Below, piece after piece: positions 46,173 through 58,900 of a stretch of DNA of 64,000 nucleotides (position 1 is the stretch's first letter; each line of letters starts with the position of its first letter). The notes beneath the pieces are model-generated. The model saw only the letters and a program-made list of their open reading frames with translations, was not told where the DNA came from and did no database searches. This DNA is from Spirodela intermedia (Eukaryota; Streptophyta; Magnoliopsida; Alismatales; Araceae). The position numbers and the translations under genes are program-made. The DNA is taken from contig LR746271.1 in the NCBI GenBank assembly GCA_902729315.2, positions 191,001 to 255,000 on the forward strand, given 5' to 3'.

Positions 46173-46883
46173 ATGGCTGCCATGGCCACATCCACCACCG
46201 TTGCCGGCCTGGGGGCGCTCCCCCTCTCCCGCCCCTCCCGGAAGGTCGCCCTCTCCTCCGGTAGGCCACCACATCTCGCGATCTGTCTGATGGATTGAAG
46301 TAAGCGAACGACATGACTCTGCAGATCTGAAGCTAATGATCTACTCCCTACCTTGGTGGTGCAGGTTTCATCAGATCTCAGGCGCCGGCAAGGAACCCCC
46401 TGAGCCAGAAGCTGGCCTCCGGAGGAAGGTTCACCTGGTAAAACCCCCCAACCGAGCTCCTTCCGGTGGAATCCCTTGCTCTGGTGCCTTTTCCCTGAAA
46501 CCTGGTGGCTGGTGAAGCTTCGAGAGGGACTGGCTCCGGACGGACCTGAACGTGATCGGATTCGGCCTCGTCGGATGGCTTGCCCCCTCCAGCATCCCGG
46601 CGATCAACGGCAACAGCCTGACGGGGCTCTTCTTCGACAGCATCGGCAAGGAGCTCGCTCACTGGCCCACCGGCCCCGCTCTCACGTCCCCCTTCTGGTA
46701 CGGATCTAAATCTTCTCCCCCCTCATTTGCCGATCCTCCGGACTCCTCGCTGACCTGATCCATCCATCCATGCCCCCCGGCTGCTCCTTCAGGCTGTGGC
46801 TGGTCACCTGGCACCTCGGCCTCTTCCTCTGCCTCACCTTCGGACAGATCGGATTCAAAGGCAGAAAGGAGGAGTACTTCTGA
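46173..46883 (+). CDS. PSAO: Photosystem I subunit O, chloroplastic
   Basis: Four exons: 46173-46260, 46365-46437, 46518-46697 and 46793-46883, giving 143 residues. The first 50 or so residues (MAAMATSTTVAGLGALPLSR onward) are a plastid transit peptide. The mature part begins near FERDWLRTDLNVIGFGLVGW and has two hydrophobic helices, around IGFGLVGWLAPSSIP and LWLVTWHLGLFLCLTFGQIG, joined by GNSLTGLFFDSIGKELAHWP. It ends GFKGRKEEYF. These are signature blocks of PsaO, which sits on the PsaH/PsaL side of photosystem I and contributes to LHCII docking and state transitions. The conserved cysteine codon CFERDW is formed across the exon 2/3 junction, which supports the splice model. Confidence 0.97.
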
Positions 46884-46931
46884 GGCATCTGCGTCGCGAG
46901 AGGGCTCTGTAATCTGATCATGTAAAGGAAG

Positions 46932-46972
46932 GAGAAGAAGAAGAAGAAGAAGAAGACGACGACGACGACGAC

Positions 46973-47006
<34 letters not shown>
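46932..47006. repeat. Compound (GAA)n(GAC)n(GAT)n microsatellite
   Basis: AAG/GAA repeats pass directly into GAC repeats and then into GAT repeats, each change being a single third-position substitution. It is in the 3' flank of PsaO, about 50 bases after the stop. Confidence 0.95.
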
Positions 47007-47367
47007 CCTTCTCTTTAATTGTCTTCTGTGGCGCTGTTTATCTCTAATGAGTCCCCCTTAAATGTGTCGATAAGAACGCAGTTCACCGGGCCCACAGGAG
47101 CTTTTATTTATTTATTTATATTATTTCCTATTAAAAAAATTACGCTTAATTACTTCCTCTGAGGTAAAAAAAATGATTTCCATTTTTTTTCTATATTTAT
47201 ATTAAAGCACTTTCTGTGAGGACAAAAATTGAGTATAAAAGGCCGCTAAATCATAATAACTTAATAAATTCAGTATTTCAATAAATGGCGAATATATGAC
47301 GTCACTGTATTTATCCCAAGTAGGCCCGGGCCCAACTTTCGGGCCTCGGGCCGGTAGGTACGGCCCG

Positions 47368-47370
<3 letters not shown>

Positions 47371-47434
<64 letters not shown>
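47371..47434. repeat. (AT)n microsatellite, 64 bp
   Basis: An uninterrupted AT run of 32 units between PsaO and the LRR gene. Confidence 0.97.
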
Positions 47435-47438
<4 letters not shown>

Positions 47439-47611
47439 TGCCAGAGACTGATGGGGTGGGCTGGGGATCACGGGCCTTTTTTTTCCGGGGTCTGAGATCG
47501 GGCCGGCCCGTTGGCATCCTTGTGGACTATATCATCTACCTCCTAGGGCTTCTTAATAAGACAGAGATCGTGCGGCAGGAGAACCCTGAACCTCGCCGGA
47601 GTGCGGTGGAT

Positions 47612-50204
47612 ATGACTCGCCTGAGCACCGAACAGGTGCGGCGGGAGAACGACGGCGAACCCTCCTCCATCACTGCGCTCAGCCTGTCCTTCCGTGCTTT
47701 ATCAGACGTAAGACCTCGGGTGCCATTGTAATTCGCTTCCGTTTCTGTCCGCCAAGGTGTTTCAGAGCTGCGATTACAAGTTTATGTTGATTGCTGTGTG
47801 GTTCAGGTTTCGTGCTTGGGCGATTTCCGAAACTTGGCGAGGCTCGACGTCAGTTGCAACAGTCTCACCAGTCTGCAGGTCAGTTGAAAAAACTCGATCT
47901 CCCTCGTGTCCTCCTCCGACCTTTTCAGTGTGTTAAATGTTGATTCCGAACGTCTCGACTGCCTGGCTATCAGGCGTACACGGTGTGGCTATTTACGTGC
48001 TTTCCATTTTTTGAACTATCCGAGCGATATCCTCAACGTGACCGTATCGTGCTTCATTAATATGGCCACGCATGTTAGATTGATCCAACTCTTATTCTTC
48101 GAACTCGAATCACAGGGACTGAGCTCATGTGTCAATTTGAAGTGGTTATCCGTTGCACAAAACAAACTCAAAAGCCTGAAAGGACTTGAAAGTCTCTCCA
48201 AACTTACGGTAAGCTACAGCGATGACTCATTTTGCAATTTTCTAGCTTTCTATCTATATTGTGAATTGCGTATCGAGGTCCAGTCCACAATGAGACTTGT
48301 AATCGACGTTGTCAAGTGTTGTTTTCCGGTTTGAACATCGGATTGATAATCATGCCCTTCAAAAGTATCCATTTGTAACCAAGTTCTTTCTTTGTTAAAT
48401 GAATTGTGCTGAATAAGATGCCCCCTCTGACATTACCCTCGGGCAATTTTTAATTTTTAATTAATCATTGCTATTTCTGTCCGTTAATTATCGATACATT
48501 GCAATCGTACCTACTTATCTTCTCCTCCTATGGATCAATAGGAGGAGAATCACTTATGCCAATTCAGTTGGATTTGTTGAATTGGTGCGACGGTGCTTTA
48601 TGAATGAATGCTAAATAATTTTTGGAGAATGATCAACCTGAGTCATTTTCCTTGTCTATTGAGTAATCATATGGCTATATGGGTCAGCCAATATTTATTT
48701 AAAACTTGAGCAATGATTTGTTGCTGACGTATGTTGCCTGCATGCTTTTATCTGTTTGTCGGCGTTTCCTAACTTTCGATGTAGGTTCTCAATGGCAGCA
48801 AGAATATGCTTCAATCAATTGATGAGGTCAAGTCTCTCACTGATATACGGGCATTGATTTTGAATGGTAAGTTTGTGCAAGTAGCCCTTTCTTCAGACCG
48901 TTGATTCTTTGAGATTCTTATCAGAATAATATGCAAATGAACTTAACCAACTGAATGTTTGTCGATTTGTTTCTGTCATTTTTTCAGACAATGAAATATT
49001 TTCTATTGGTAACCTCGATCAGCTGAAGTTCTTGAATACACTTGGTATGTTTGACATGTAATTTATAATTCCTTTTTTTTAGAATTTATTTTTTTGGTGA
49101 AATTACTGTATTTTCCGGTAATTACAACGTACAGCTATCAGGATATTAATGGGCTATTGATCTTTCCTCGTATTTTTTTGGTTTCAAGTGAAGTGGGTTA
49201 TGCTGTGTAGTTTAAATAGTTGACTTCGTAGATGTTGGATAGTCTATTATGCCTTGTTTCTACTCCTTTAAATACAGGAAGTTTCTTAACTTATTTCATA
49301 ATCCTTGCATCAGATCTGTTAATAGGGAAGTTGGGTTATATCTGACTGGGAAATGCTAGGTCATATGGTTACTCTTGTTTTCTTTTTCATACCTTGGCCT
49401 TTTTGTTGCCCACAGTGCTTTCTCGAAACCCAATTCACGACATCGGTTCGTCCTTGAAGAGCTCAAAGTCTATTACCAAGGTAAAAATCTGTCAGTTCAG
49501 TTTTCTCATTGTATTGCATTTTTGTATCTATTTTAATGCTGATCATTTTGTCCTGTGAAAAGAAAATCCATGGTAATTTTATTTTTCATGGCTCAGTTGT
49601 CACTCTCCAGTTGTAAGATCCAAACGCTTGGATCGTCCCTCATTTTTGTAACAAATTTGAAGGAGCTCAGACTTGCTGACAATGAGATTACAGTATGTAT
49701 GCTCTTGCTTTAGAGATCAGTTACGAAAGATAAATGTGGCATCTTGATACATACTTTCTCGTGCTGTGTTGGCTTCATTCCTACTTAGCGTGGGTGGTCC
49801 CAACTTATCCTATTTAAATATCTTAATTTAGTTGTACTTGCAAAATAGAGAAATATTTTTTCTTTCTCTGATATGCCTCTTTCATCACCATTTCTCTTTC
49901 AGATTGATGTTACCCCTAATTGAGATGTTTTTTGGCCCCAGAGTTTGCCTTCTGTGTTAGCAAAAAATATCAAGCTCCAGAATCTCGATCTGGGGAAAAA
50001 CTTAATCACAAGATTGTCGGATTTAAAGGTCAATCATTATGCACATTTATTTTTGGTTTGATTTTATTGTTATTTTAATTGTATCCATATTATAATCTAC
50101 GGTATTAACTTCCTCAGGTCATTTCTGAACTGAATAACATGAAAAATCTCAACTTACAAGGAAATCCTGTCGCAGAGAATCCCAAGTTAATTAAAAAGGT
50201 AACA

Positions 50205-50238
<34 letters not shown>

Positions 50239-50960
50239 GCTTTATATATATAATATATCTACCGTTCAATCTAAACAAGGCTTCAAGTATGGTCAATCTG
50301 TCTATTCATACAAGTACATATGTGGATGGATCCATATAAAATGATGTGGCCCGACTTGTGGGTATCTATATAAAAACGGTCTGTTCTCATTACTTCTTGT
50401 CACAGATCAGGAAACTGGTTCCAAAGTTGCATATTTTCAATGCCAAGCCGATAGATAGATGGAATCAGAGGAAAGGAATCCCGGAGGCCGGCCCAGAAGA
50501 TACCCCCCCTGTTGAGATCAAGGAGCGGGAGAAAAGGAAGAACCCCGGCGGAGGTGCAGGCGGCGGCAGCCATGAAACCCATCACAGGGCGGCAGAGGCG
50601 AAGAAATCCAGAGCCACCATGAATCCTCCTGACGAGGTGATCACCTCTGGAGTCAACGAGGAGCTCGTGGGCAAACAGGAGAAGAAAGCTGGGAGCAAAT
50701 CTCAGGCCTTCGACGATGGAGAATCCCCTTTCATGGACCTTGTTCTTGCCGAGAGCTCCTCTCATGAAGCTGCACCAGGAGGCCGCCCCGCCACTCGAGC
50801 TCCGTGGGATGAGAAGCTGCTTGGGGGCCTGGTCGTGGACCACACGAAGAAGAAGGGCAAGGGGAAGAAGAAGAAGTCGGCGGGAGCTCAGCCGGCGGCG
50901 CCGCCCGGCTTCCCCCACCCGCCGGAGGTCGGAGTGGGCGGCCCGTCGACCTGGGATTGA
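47612..50960 (+). CDS. SDS22-like leucine-rich repeat protein
   Basis: Ten exons: 47612-47707, 47807-47878, 48116-48208, 48785-48866, 48988-49044, 49416-49480, 49597-49692, 49942-50028, 50118-50198 and 50406-50960, giving 427 residues. Residues of about 25-250 form about ten short LRRs of the SDS22 / outer-arm-dynein light chain type, for example NLKWLSVAQNKLKSLKGLE, DIRALILNDNEIFSI and NLKELRLADNEITSL. The repeats end in the LRRcap-like KLVPKLHIFNAKPID (about 245-260). The C-terminal 165 residues are charged and low-complexity, with a lysine run (KKKGKGKKKK) and a Pro/Gly end. Plants have one or a few such proteins of unclear function; SDS22 itself regulates PP1 phosphatase. Most exons encode about one repeat each. 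Intron 9 starts with a CT tract. Confidence 0.92.
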
Positions 50961-51084
50961 CTGTCGTGCCCTTCTCTGCAACTGAATCCTCTCTTTTCTT
51001 TCGTCTTCAAGCTCTGATTAATGGCGCTCTTGATCAGGATCATATTCCCTGTTCTCCCCTCCCGTGCCAGGCTCCTCTGCTGTT

Positions 51085-52092
51085 TCAGGCCGAACAGGGG
51101 AAGAGGAAGCGGGCGGAGCAGTCTTGCTTGAGGCCGGCGAGGGTGGCGATGGCGGCGAGGAAGAGGGAGACGCCGGAGAGGACGCAGCGCAGGTTCAGCT
51201 GCGCCTCCTCTCTGATCCTCTTCTCCTTCCTCTCCCTCCTCCTCGCCAGGTAATCTGCGTAGCGCCGGCGAGCCTCCTCGCCGGTGCTCCTCCTCCCCCC
51301 CTCCAGAGCCCCCAGCAGCAGCACGAGGCTGTGCCTGCCGGTGAGGCACTTCCCGTCGGCGTCCTCCACCGTCAGGCTCACCTCCCGCAACTGCAGCATG
51401 GTGGTGGCGCCACCGCTCCCGCAGGTGACAGATGCCACCGCGGCGGCGGCGCCGTCCTCCCCGAGCACGACGGCGAAGCGGAGGTGGATCTCACCGGTGT
51501 ACCAGTGACGTTTCACGGACACGGGTCGCCGGCTCGAGAGATTGGCAGCTCTCCGCCGCGCCGGGTCGATCACCACCCAGCTCAGCTCCAGGCTCTCCGG
51601 GGAGATCACCGCCGCGGCCGGCGCCGCCGCCGCCGCCGCAGCCGCCTTGCGGTCGAGGGCGTCGATGCGGAGCGGGGAGCCGAGGAACCAGGCCCCCTGG
51701 GGGTCCGTCTCCATGACCCTCGACAGGAGGGGCTCCCCGCCGTGGAAAAGATCCACGGCCCACACCAGCGCCGCCGGCGGCGGCTCCGGGGAGGGCACGG
51801 CGGCGCTGCCGGGGTGGGGGTAAGGGTAGGCGTCGCTGAAGAAGCTCCGGTGGGAATGAGGGAAGCAGGGGAGGAGGCTCCGGAGGCGGTGGTGGTGGAG
51901 CGATGGCCACGCGCGGAGGCACAGGCTCTCCCACAGGTGAGGCTGCACGGAGAGGGCCCGGAGCAGCGGCGCGCTGCAGCTCGCGGCGGCGAGGCTCCGC
52001 CCATCCAGCAGCCGCAGGACGCTCGTCACCACGTCGGGGTGGAGCTCCTCTAAGCTGCGGCCGGCGGCGGCGCCGCCCTCCCCGGCGGCCAT
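51085..52092 (-). CDS. F-box protein of the At2g27310/AUF type
   Basis: A single-exon gene of 335 residues from the first true ATG (52092); the frame extends upstream only with a non-ATG codon. The F-box is at about residues 11-55 (LEELHPDVVTSVLRLLDGRS, then SAPLLRALSVQPHLWESLCL). Later blocks match the plant F-box family that includes At2g27310, AUF1 and AUF2: FLGSPLRIDALD, SWVVIDPARRRAANLSSRRP, VSVKRHWYTGEIHLRFAVVL and VEDADGKCLTGRHSLVLLLG. A hydrophobic segment at about 300-322 (CVLSGVSLFLAAIATLAGL) suggests a C-terminal membrane anchor. The expected role is substrate receptor of an SCF ubiquitin ligase. The gene is very GC-rich. Its stop codon lies 124 bases from that of the convergent LRR gene. 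Confidence 0.92.
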   Translation of the reverse strand: MAAGEGGAAAGRSLEELHPDVVTSVLRLLDGRSLAAASCSAPLLRALSVQPHLWESLCLRAWPSLHHHRLRSLLPCFPHSHRSFFSDAYPYPHPGSAAVPSPEPPPAALVWAVDLFHGGEPLLSRVMETDPQGAWFLGSPLRIDALDRKAAAAAAAAPAAAVISPESLELSWVVIDPARRRAANLSSRRPVSVKRHWYTGEIHLRFAVVLGEDGAAAAVASVTCGSGGATTMLQLREVSLTVEDADGKCLTGRHSLVLLLGALEGGRRSTGEEARRRYADYLARRRERKEKRIREEAQLNLRCVLSGVSLFLAAIATLAGLKQDCSARFLFPCSA

Positions 52093-52701
52093 CTCTCCCA
52101 AGTCAAGTCCAAGTCCAAGTACCACAGGGGAAGACCGGGGGGGGGGGGGGATTTTTTATCCAAACATCGCAGGGATAACAGATACTTATTATGGGCTGAT
52201 GTGGTGCCAACGCTCGCCGTTGATGTGGCGTCAGGTTCTCTGACTGGCGGCGCCGCCGTCGCTTCTAATCGTAAATGTGCCGCCCAACTAATCGGCTGGG
52301 ATTCTCCTGGAGCAAACCCGTACGTACGCCTCTCCGGTCAAAGCGTAAGGCTCCTCCGGGTGGGTCAGATGTCGACACATCTCGGCGAGGGGTCACATCG
52401 CCGTGCAGGTGCCGCTGCGCGGCGCAGACCCAGCCGCTCGCTTCCCGTTCGATTATTGCGCAACGTTGACAACTATCCGTCCCCGTGCCGACGCTGTTGC
52501 CAGTCGCGATCCCCGCAGTCGGTGCAAACTAAAAGAGTATCACGAGGCATAGTAATTCAATCTCCAGTGGAAGATGCCCAGATAATTGTCATTGTTTAAT
52601 ACCCTTAAATTGGAATTAAGCTTTCTCTCATTTTCATCGATCTTTAGCCGGCCTTGCTATTAAACGGTCAACGCAGCATGGCCGCCGATGGGTCGTGGAA
52701 G

Positions 52702-52736
<35 letters not shown>

Positions 52737-52972
52737 ACTGAACCGATTGGGAATTTATACAGTTCGCTAGGGTGGAACAGTACAGAAATAGTCTCCCCCG
52801 CCGTAGTCGTCGTCTTCTTCTTCTTCCTCCGTTCAATCCGACGCATGCAATTCAGTCAAATCCAGAAGGAAGAAGAAAAGCTCCGATGAAAATGGTCTTA
52901 TTCCTTCATCTCCATCTCCACGTTATTTCTTTCGTTCCTGTGCCCGTCAGGAGCTCCGCTGAAACGGGTTGG
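52093..52972. other. F-box promoter and OTLD1 3' region
   Basis: A G run of about 14 bases (near 52137-52151), the F-box gene promoter, a GA tract (52704-52735) and the OTLD1 3' untranslated region. A frame at 52201-52599 is open but matches nothing known. Confidence 0.55.
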
Positions 52973-55900
52973 TCACTCTGCGGCCTTGCCCTTGCACTGG
53001 GCAACCCCGCCGAGCGGAGCGGTGGCTTCGCCCATCTCCAGCAGATAGCAGATTATGGACTCCACGTCGTCGCCGAAGATGCTGTAGGCTTCCACCACCT
53101 GGAGGTAGCTGAAACCCATCGACAGCAGCATCTGCATGCTGTCGTTGCGCACAATGTCCGGCAGAGATTTATCCCTTCCGCCGCCGGGGCTGCCCGCCGT
53201 CCCCGCCGGCCCTGTTTTCAGAGTCAACGGACGGGATAGCCAACGGTGAGAAGAGTTTTTTCTTTTCTCCCGCAGAGAACAACTGCGGAAAGAAGAAATT
53301 CAAAGAAATGCCCGGATGCTAGAGAGAGAAAAGTGGGGTAATCAATCTTCAAGGGAAATGCCGGCATGTTAGTGAGAGAATGACAAGTAGAGAGAGAGAC
53401 CCACCCCTGCAAACAACAACAACAATAACTACCGAACAAAAGAAATATACCGGAGATCTCGATGGAAATCTCCAGCAGGTTTTTCACCCTGCTCTTGTTC
53501 CTGAGGGGCACACTGAAAAGACCCATCCAGCAACCAGAGAGGGCGTTGACAGTTGGAAGTCAACAGAAGTCAAGATCTGGTTTTGGGTACTCACTCGTCG
53601 TTGCAGAAGATGATGGTTCGGCGCCAGGGGTGGATTCCCTGAAACCCATCTGCAGCTTGAATTTATCCTTGGCGAGATACTCGGCCCGCGATGCTTCCAT
53701 CACCATGCGTTCTATCTCCTTCTCAGTGAGCTCCAAATCTGAATAGAAACGACCCTCCGCCAGAAGAGCCTGCCATTGACGAAGGACGTCGATCAGCGTT
53801 CTATTCCCCCCCCCCCCAAAAGACGAGAGCGACTAAATATTTTGAGGCGAAAAAAAAAGAGAAGAAAAGATCCATCAAGCATAGGTTTTACTTTCTGGAG
53901 AGAAATAAAAAACAATGTTCTTGAGGTCGGTTAAATAAAAAACAATGTTCTTCCGTCAATCAAACGGAAATTGATGGGTTTTGGGGGAATGTCATCTAAA
54001 TCAGTTTTCTCACCAATCCTATCCGTTTGTTCTCCAGCTCTAAGATTATTCAAGAGAATGGTCATCACTCGTCATCACTCCGAATGTTGAGGATCTGTCA
54101 GATGTTCTGATACTCTGCCATCATCGAGGCTTCTAACCTAAACAAGAGGATCGAGCTTTCTAGAGAGAACTTGTCTGGATTTTGGAGTTCGCTTCTTTGG
54201 TTCACTTCTCATATAGATTGTTTACATAGTCTGAAGGTGCCTAACTAGGCCAAGAAAACCATCTAGAAAATCATGAATATTGGGAGTGTATTTAACTGAG
54301 GAAGAACGAAATTGGATACTGCAAACATCTCCAAGGGACAAGTCGTCAACGAGATAAAAACAAGAAGAAAAGTCTGAATTGAATCGCAATCACCAAACCA
54401 GAGATTATTACGAAAAGGGTTAATGCATGTGAACTGATCATAGACAGTAAGAAAACGGATCGTCTCCCTCCGAGAGGAAATTCACCCTTGTGTTAATATG
54501 ATGGAGAGCGTTCATTCTTTAAAAGGCATCAAACAGCAAAATAAAATCTAGAAGATATGTTACTTACATTATCAATCTGCTGATCCTGTTGGGCTTTGAT
54601 GGCAGCCTTCACTTGATCTTTGTCGATGTTTAACTATATACATTTTAAGAGAAGACATAATCAGGCAAACAATTGCGACATTGATGATCTTTATCATCAT
54701 ATGTTGTGGGCTCGTAAAAGCAAGTAGTAGCATGCACCACGAGAAGAAAACCACCAGCGCCAACGAAATCAAATAAGAGTCGCAATGATGCTGCCTTTTT
54801 CGATCAACCAGAGAAGGAAAAATATAACTAGAGCGTTAAAGGCCGAAATGACTGGTTTTTCAGGGTTAGAAATACTGCAATTGCTACTCATACCAGGCAC
54901 GTTGAGAATACATTGAACGAACAGATATCAGTCTCGCAATAAATGGAAGTAGATTTGGGATTATACACGTGTATATAGTTTCAAATGTTAAAGAAATATG
55001 TACATGGAGCATGCCTGAGGTATGTCCTATGTGCTCAAAGCATAAAGATGTGAGATCTCCAACTCACGGTGTTAGCCAAGTTAGAATCGACGTAAAGACC
55101 AACAAAATGGAGCGATCCTTGCAGTCATTAATCTTCACTCAGAGTGTTTTCCTAGACACCGCTAAAGATAAAAGAACAGTAAAAATTAAAAAAAAGCTGA
55201 TGACTAAGATATTTCTTAGGTAACAGATGTATGGCAATTATGACTAGTAAAAAAATACTAGTCTCCTATGAGCTCGAGCCCACAACTATCATAGATTCAT
55301 TTGACGCAAGAATCCACATTCATCTTAATAAAGAGCATATTATGAGCAAAAAGTTCAGTTTTCACATTTAATACGATGTTAATCAGGCAAGATCTCACTT
55401 CATACAAAAGTTATTTGACCAGTTCCAGGAAGTCCTCTATTTTTGAGTGGTCGCCTGTTTTTCTGAGAACCCACTTGCTCTGATGACATTATCTTTAATC
55501 GGCCTGCCAAATAGCCCCTCCCGAGGGAGTTTCCACCAGACCCATCCATTTTCCATGGTTCTACCACAAAGAAGAGACAATGGATTGGGAGAACTGGAGA
55601 GAAAAGCTGTTTTCTACTTTTTCTAGAGTAAATAACTTACAAGACACTCATCCACATAAAGTATTCGTACCCTAGTCCTCCAAGGTCATTCAGATCGCAA
55701 ACCTTTACTGATATTCATCAATACTGACCAGTCCGACACCACTTTTCTTGCCGCACACAACGTACTTCAGTCATTTTTGTTCTCTATCCATAGAAACTAT
55801 TGTTTACTTTCATTTTACAAATATTTGAGTAATATTTGAATTAGTTGTATTCCAGCCACAGGGGAGGTAAACAAACCTTTCTGGTGAGTTCTAAATCCCA

Positions 55901-58900
55901 CGAAAAGGATTTAATCGTCAAAACACAACAGCAGTTTAAAGAATAAAAAAAATTCAAACACCAATAAATATAATCACCGAAATCGAGCTTTGATAAAGTT
56001 GTTTAACGTAAATTACCCCTCGGAGACTGCTAAATCCAAGGCCTGCACCAACTGTCAAACCCCGCGGATCAACAACTGAATTATAATGATTTCCACGGTG
56101 ATAGCTTAGTCTTATAGGGGGTGTGTCAGTACCATAGCCTCCATGAAAAATGTTGATGGGTTCTGCAAAGGAAGAATGAATGCGTTGGACACAAGATTAA
56201 AAGTACCTATTTCCATAGGGAAGCACGCACACGAGTGGGTGATACCTGTGCTGTAAGAATATATATGTATTGGCCGATTATACATCTCAGATAATGCTTG
56301 GATTTCCATATTGTTGCCATACACCTGTAGCCAACGAATCATTTGAGGACTATCGAACATGCATCACATGTGCAAAAGCAGAATAACATGAATAGTAGTT
56401 CACAGGGACCTGTCTATTTATACCTACCTGATCATTTGTTTCAGTTGACAATGCATCATCAGAGTTGAAATTTTCTACAATCCCCAACGGTAGAAAAATT
56501 GTAAAGAATGCGGTTTTCCTCAGCTTAGGACTCCATTATTTCTTTCAAATTTAATGTTATGAAGAATCTCACCAAATCCACTCTTGCTTGCTGGTACTAA
56601 AGGGGTCTCACTTGACTCTCCCTACTCTACTCAGATGTTCTATTTGATTGTATTTCAAGGAAGATCTAGCTTTGGAAGTTGACGAGGGCGAAGCTGCTTA
56701 GGCATCTAGAATTCTACTTACATGGAATCTAATGATGCGATTATGCAACAAAGAGATCCTCTTATTGAATTAAGGTGAAAACAGAAGCTAAAGGTTGCTA
56801 TCTCTACAGAAAAAAGCACCAATATCACCTTGCAGCATCACACCGTCAAAATCAAATCAACCATTAACTAAGAGGAGAGGAAGATGATCAATAACACACT
56901 CAATCCTACCGATATTATGACGGCAATAAAGAAAGGGGAAAAAGGCACCTTGTCTCTCCTCTTCCTCTTACAATAGGATGTGAAACCTTCAGTAACAAAC
57001 TGAGAGAAATGGTCCCTTTCCCTCTCCTGAAACGAGGAATAAATACTAGTGTCAGATGAGGTACTCAGAATACATATCATAAAAGAAGACGCTAGAAATG
57101 CCCTCTCCAAGAAGTAGCCCGTCATCATAATAGCCTGACAAGTTGAACAAATGTCCTGGAATGATAAGAATATACGACCTTATTTAAAAGCATCATCACC
57201 ACTACCATGAACTTGAATCACTGCAGAACATTATGTTATGTCTCTTTGTATAGGTCATATTAAGGATGCTTTAGAATACGTCATCCAATAACTTGACTAG
57301 ACTTGGCAAACATATCTAGGCTGGTCCAAATCCACTAGTCCGATTGAGAATTAGAATTATTAAATCAAATTCGATCAAATTTGTGCATAGAAAATTTAAT
57401 AATTCGAAAAGATTGTAAGGTCCAGACAGTCATAAAGTTGAAGGTATCGTAATTACATCTCACAAGTAAAAAACTGAAAATCAGGCATGTTCTAAAATAG
57501 ATACCCACAAAGAAACACGAAAAATACCATGTAATCAATGCACATTTGTCGAACCATGTCAAATGCTTCAGCGTCTCCATAAACTTGATCTGCAACAGCA
57601 CGAAACAGACAATTCCCATCCTCTAGCATTCTTTTGACTTCATATCCCTTGGATCGTCTAATATCAAGCTCAAAATGGCGCTCTCTCTCCTGAAATTGAA
57701 TATATATTTTCTGAATATAAGCCAGATAAAAGAATTGTCAAATAAAGCACAGAGATAATCAATTGTGTGTCTGCGGGGACAAATTCTTAACGCTGGCAGT
57801 TTCTCGGGATAAGTTAACTAATACTAATTCCAACCTTTCCCTAAAGAAGAGTATAAGAATGTGGTAAGAGGTACATTTGCTACGTCATCAGCCAAAATGG
57901 TGCTCATTCGTTCATTTTCTTCCTCGAATCTGAGATGTACTTCCTGAATATATTTCCCATACACCTCAATTATTAAATGTCATCACTTTCAGTTTTTTGA
58001 ACAGAGGCAAGGATGCCCATATGAAGTAGTCTCGAAAGTATACCACACGTTCTACCCAATTACAAGCCGAGGTGGTTTCTAGTTTTGCAATTCATTTATG
58101 CTTTCTCTTCTTATGTAATTGAAAATTTCAAGAAGAAGAGCACCAAACGAATACTTCTGCTTCCCATCAACACCACAGAAAGCATGCCTTCAATAGGCCA
58201 GCAGGACCTCGTCCAAGAGCACATGAGAACGGCACATTTACATCCTTTGTCAAAATGAAAAAAGTGGCAGGTCTGGCGTTTCCATGAGCAGAACCAAAAG
58301 TAAGTCAAAAGTCTGGCAACAATTGCTTTATAATAACAGAGAACCAAAAAGCAACCCCTGCTTCCCATGAGGGTCCATAGGGAAAAATTCTGAAATAAGC
58401 TTGGCAGTCCTTCATCTGCAAGCAATAAACAGCAGTTTTTACCTCATTTGCACGGGTTGAGGAAGATGTCAGACTCCAAAGGACGCCACAATGGCTGCAA
58501 CAACTCTTCTCTAAGAGAAGAGTAACGAGGTGGCACATCTGCTTTTCTAGTAATCAATATATTTTAATAGAGACCAGAGAATACGATTAACTAATTTGGT
58601 ATGTTAAACAATCGAATGAAAGATAACGATATCAATCAAGAGCTTCCAATGCGTGTACAGAAAATATGCGCATGCAATAGTAAAAACTGTATGAACTGAG
58701 AACAGGTAAAGAAAAAATTTAAATCATAAAACTATAAATAAATGGATAAGCATAGAGGCAAATATAGAAGGACAAATCTTACCGCGTCATCATACGAAGG
58801 CCCATAACATGGATTTTGCTCATCGGCACTATTGTAACCATCTGCTTCACTATATGATCTGGGAGAAGATGGATGTGGATCTGGAGCCGAGTTCCAGGAA

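Larger units (their letters stand above)
46884..47611. other. PsaO 3' region and LRR gene upstream region
   Basis: Contains a compound trinucleotide microsatellite (46932-47006), a short TTTA run (about 47106-47121), a long AT run (47371-47434) and, at the right end, the GC-richer leader of the LRR gene. No gene seen. Confidence 0.6.

Noticed and set aside
47311-47517. Open frames reading through the AT microsatellite as Tyr-Ile repeats
   Set aside because: Translation of a simple repeat, not a gene.
51064-52053. A 329-residue open frame on the plus strand opposite the F-box gene
   Set aside because: Its low-complexity Gly/Arg/Glu composition mirrors the F-box coding strand, and the minus-strand frame has family-level matches.
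52093-52125. Longer F-box protein starting at 52125
   Set aside because: That codon is GTG, not ATG; the first ATG at 52092 gives the normal family length.
58111-58425. Cysteine/tryptophan-rich minus-strand frames within the OTLD1 intron
   Set aside because: Intronic position, no family match, and only a part of the overlapping frame at 58443-58508 has usable splice sites.
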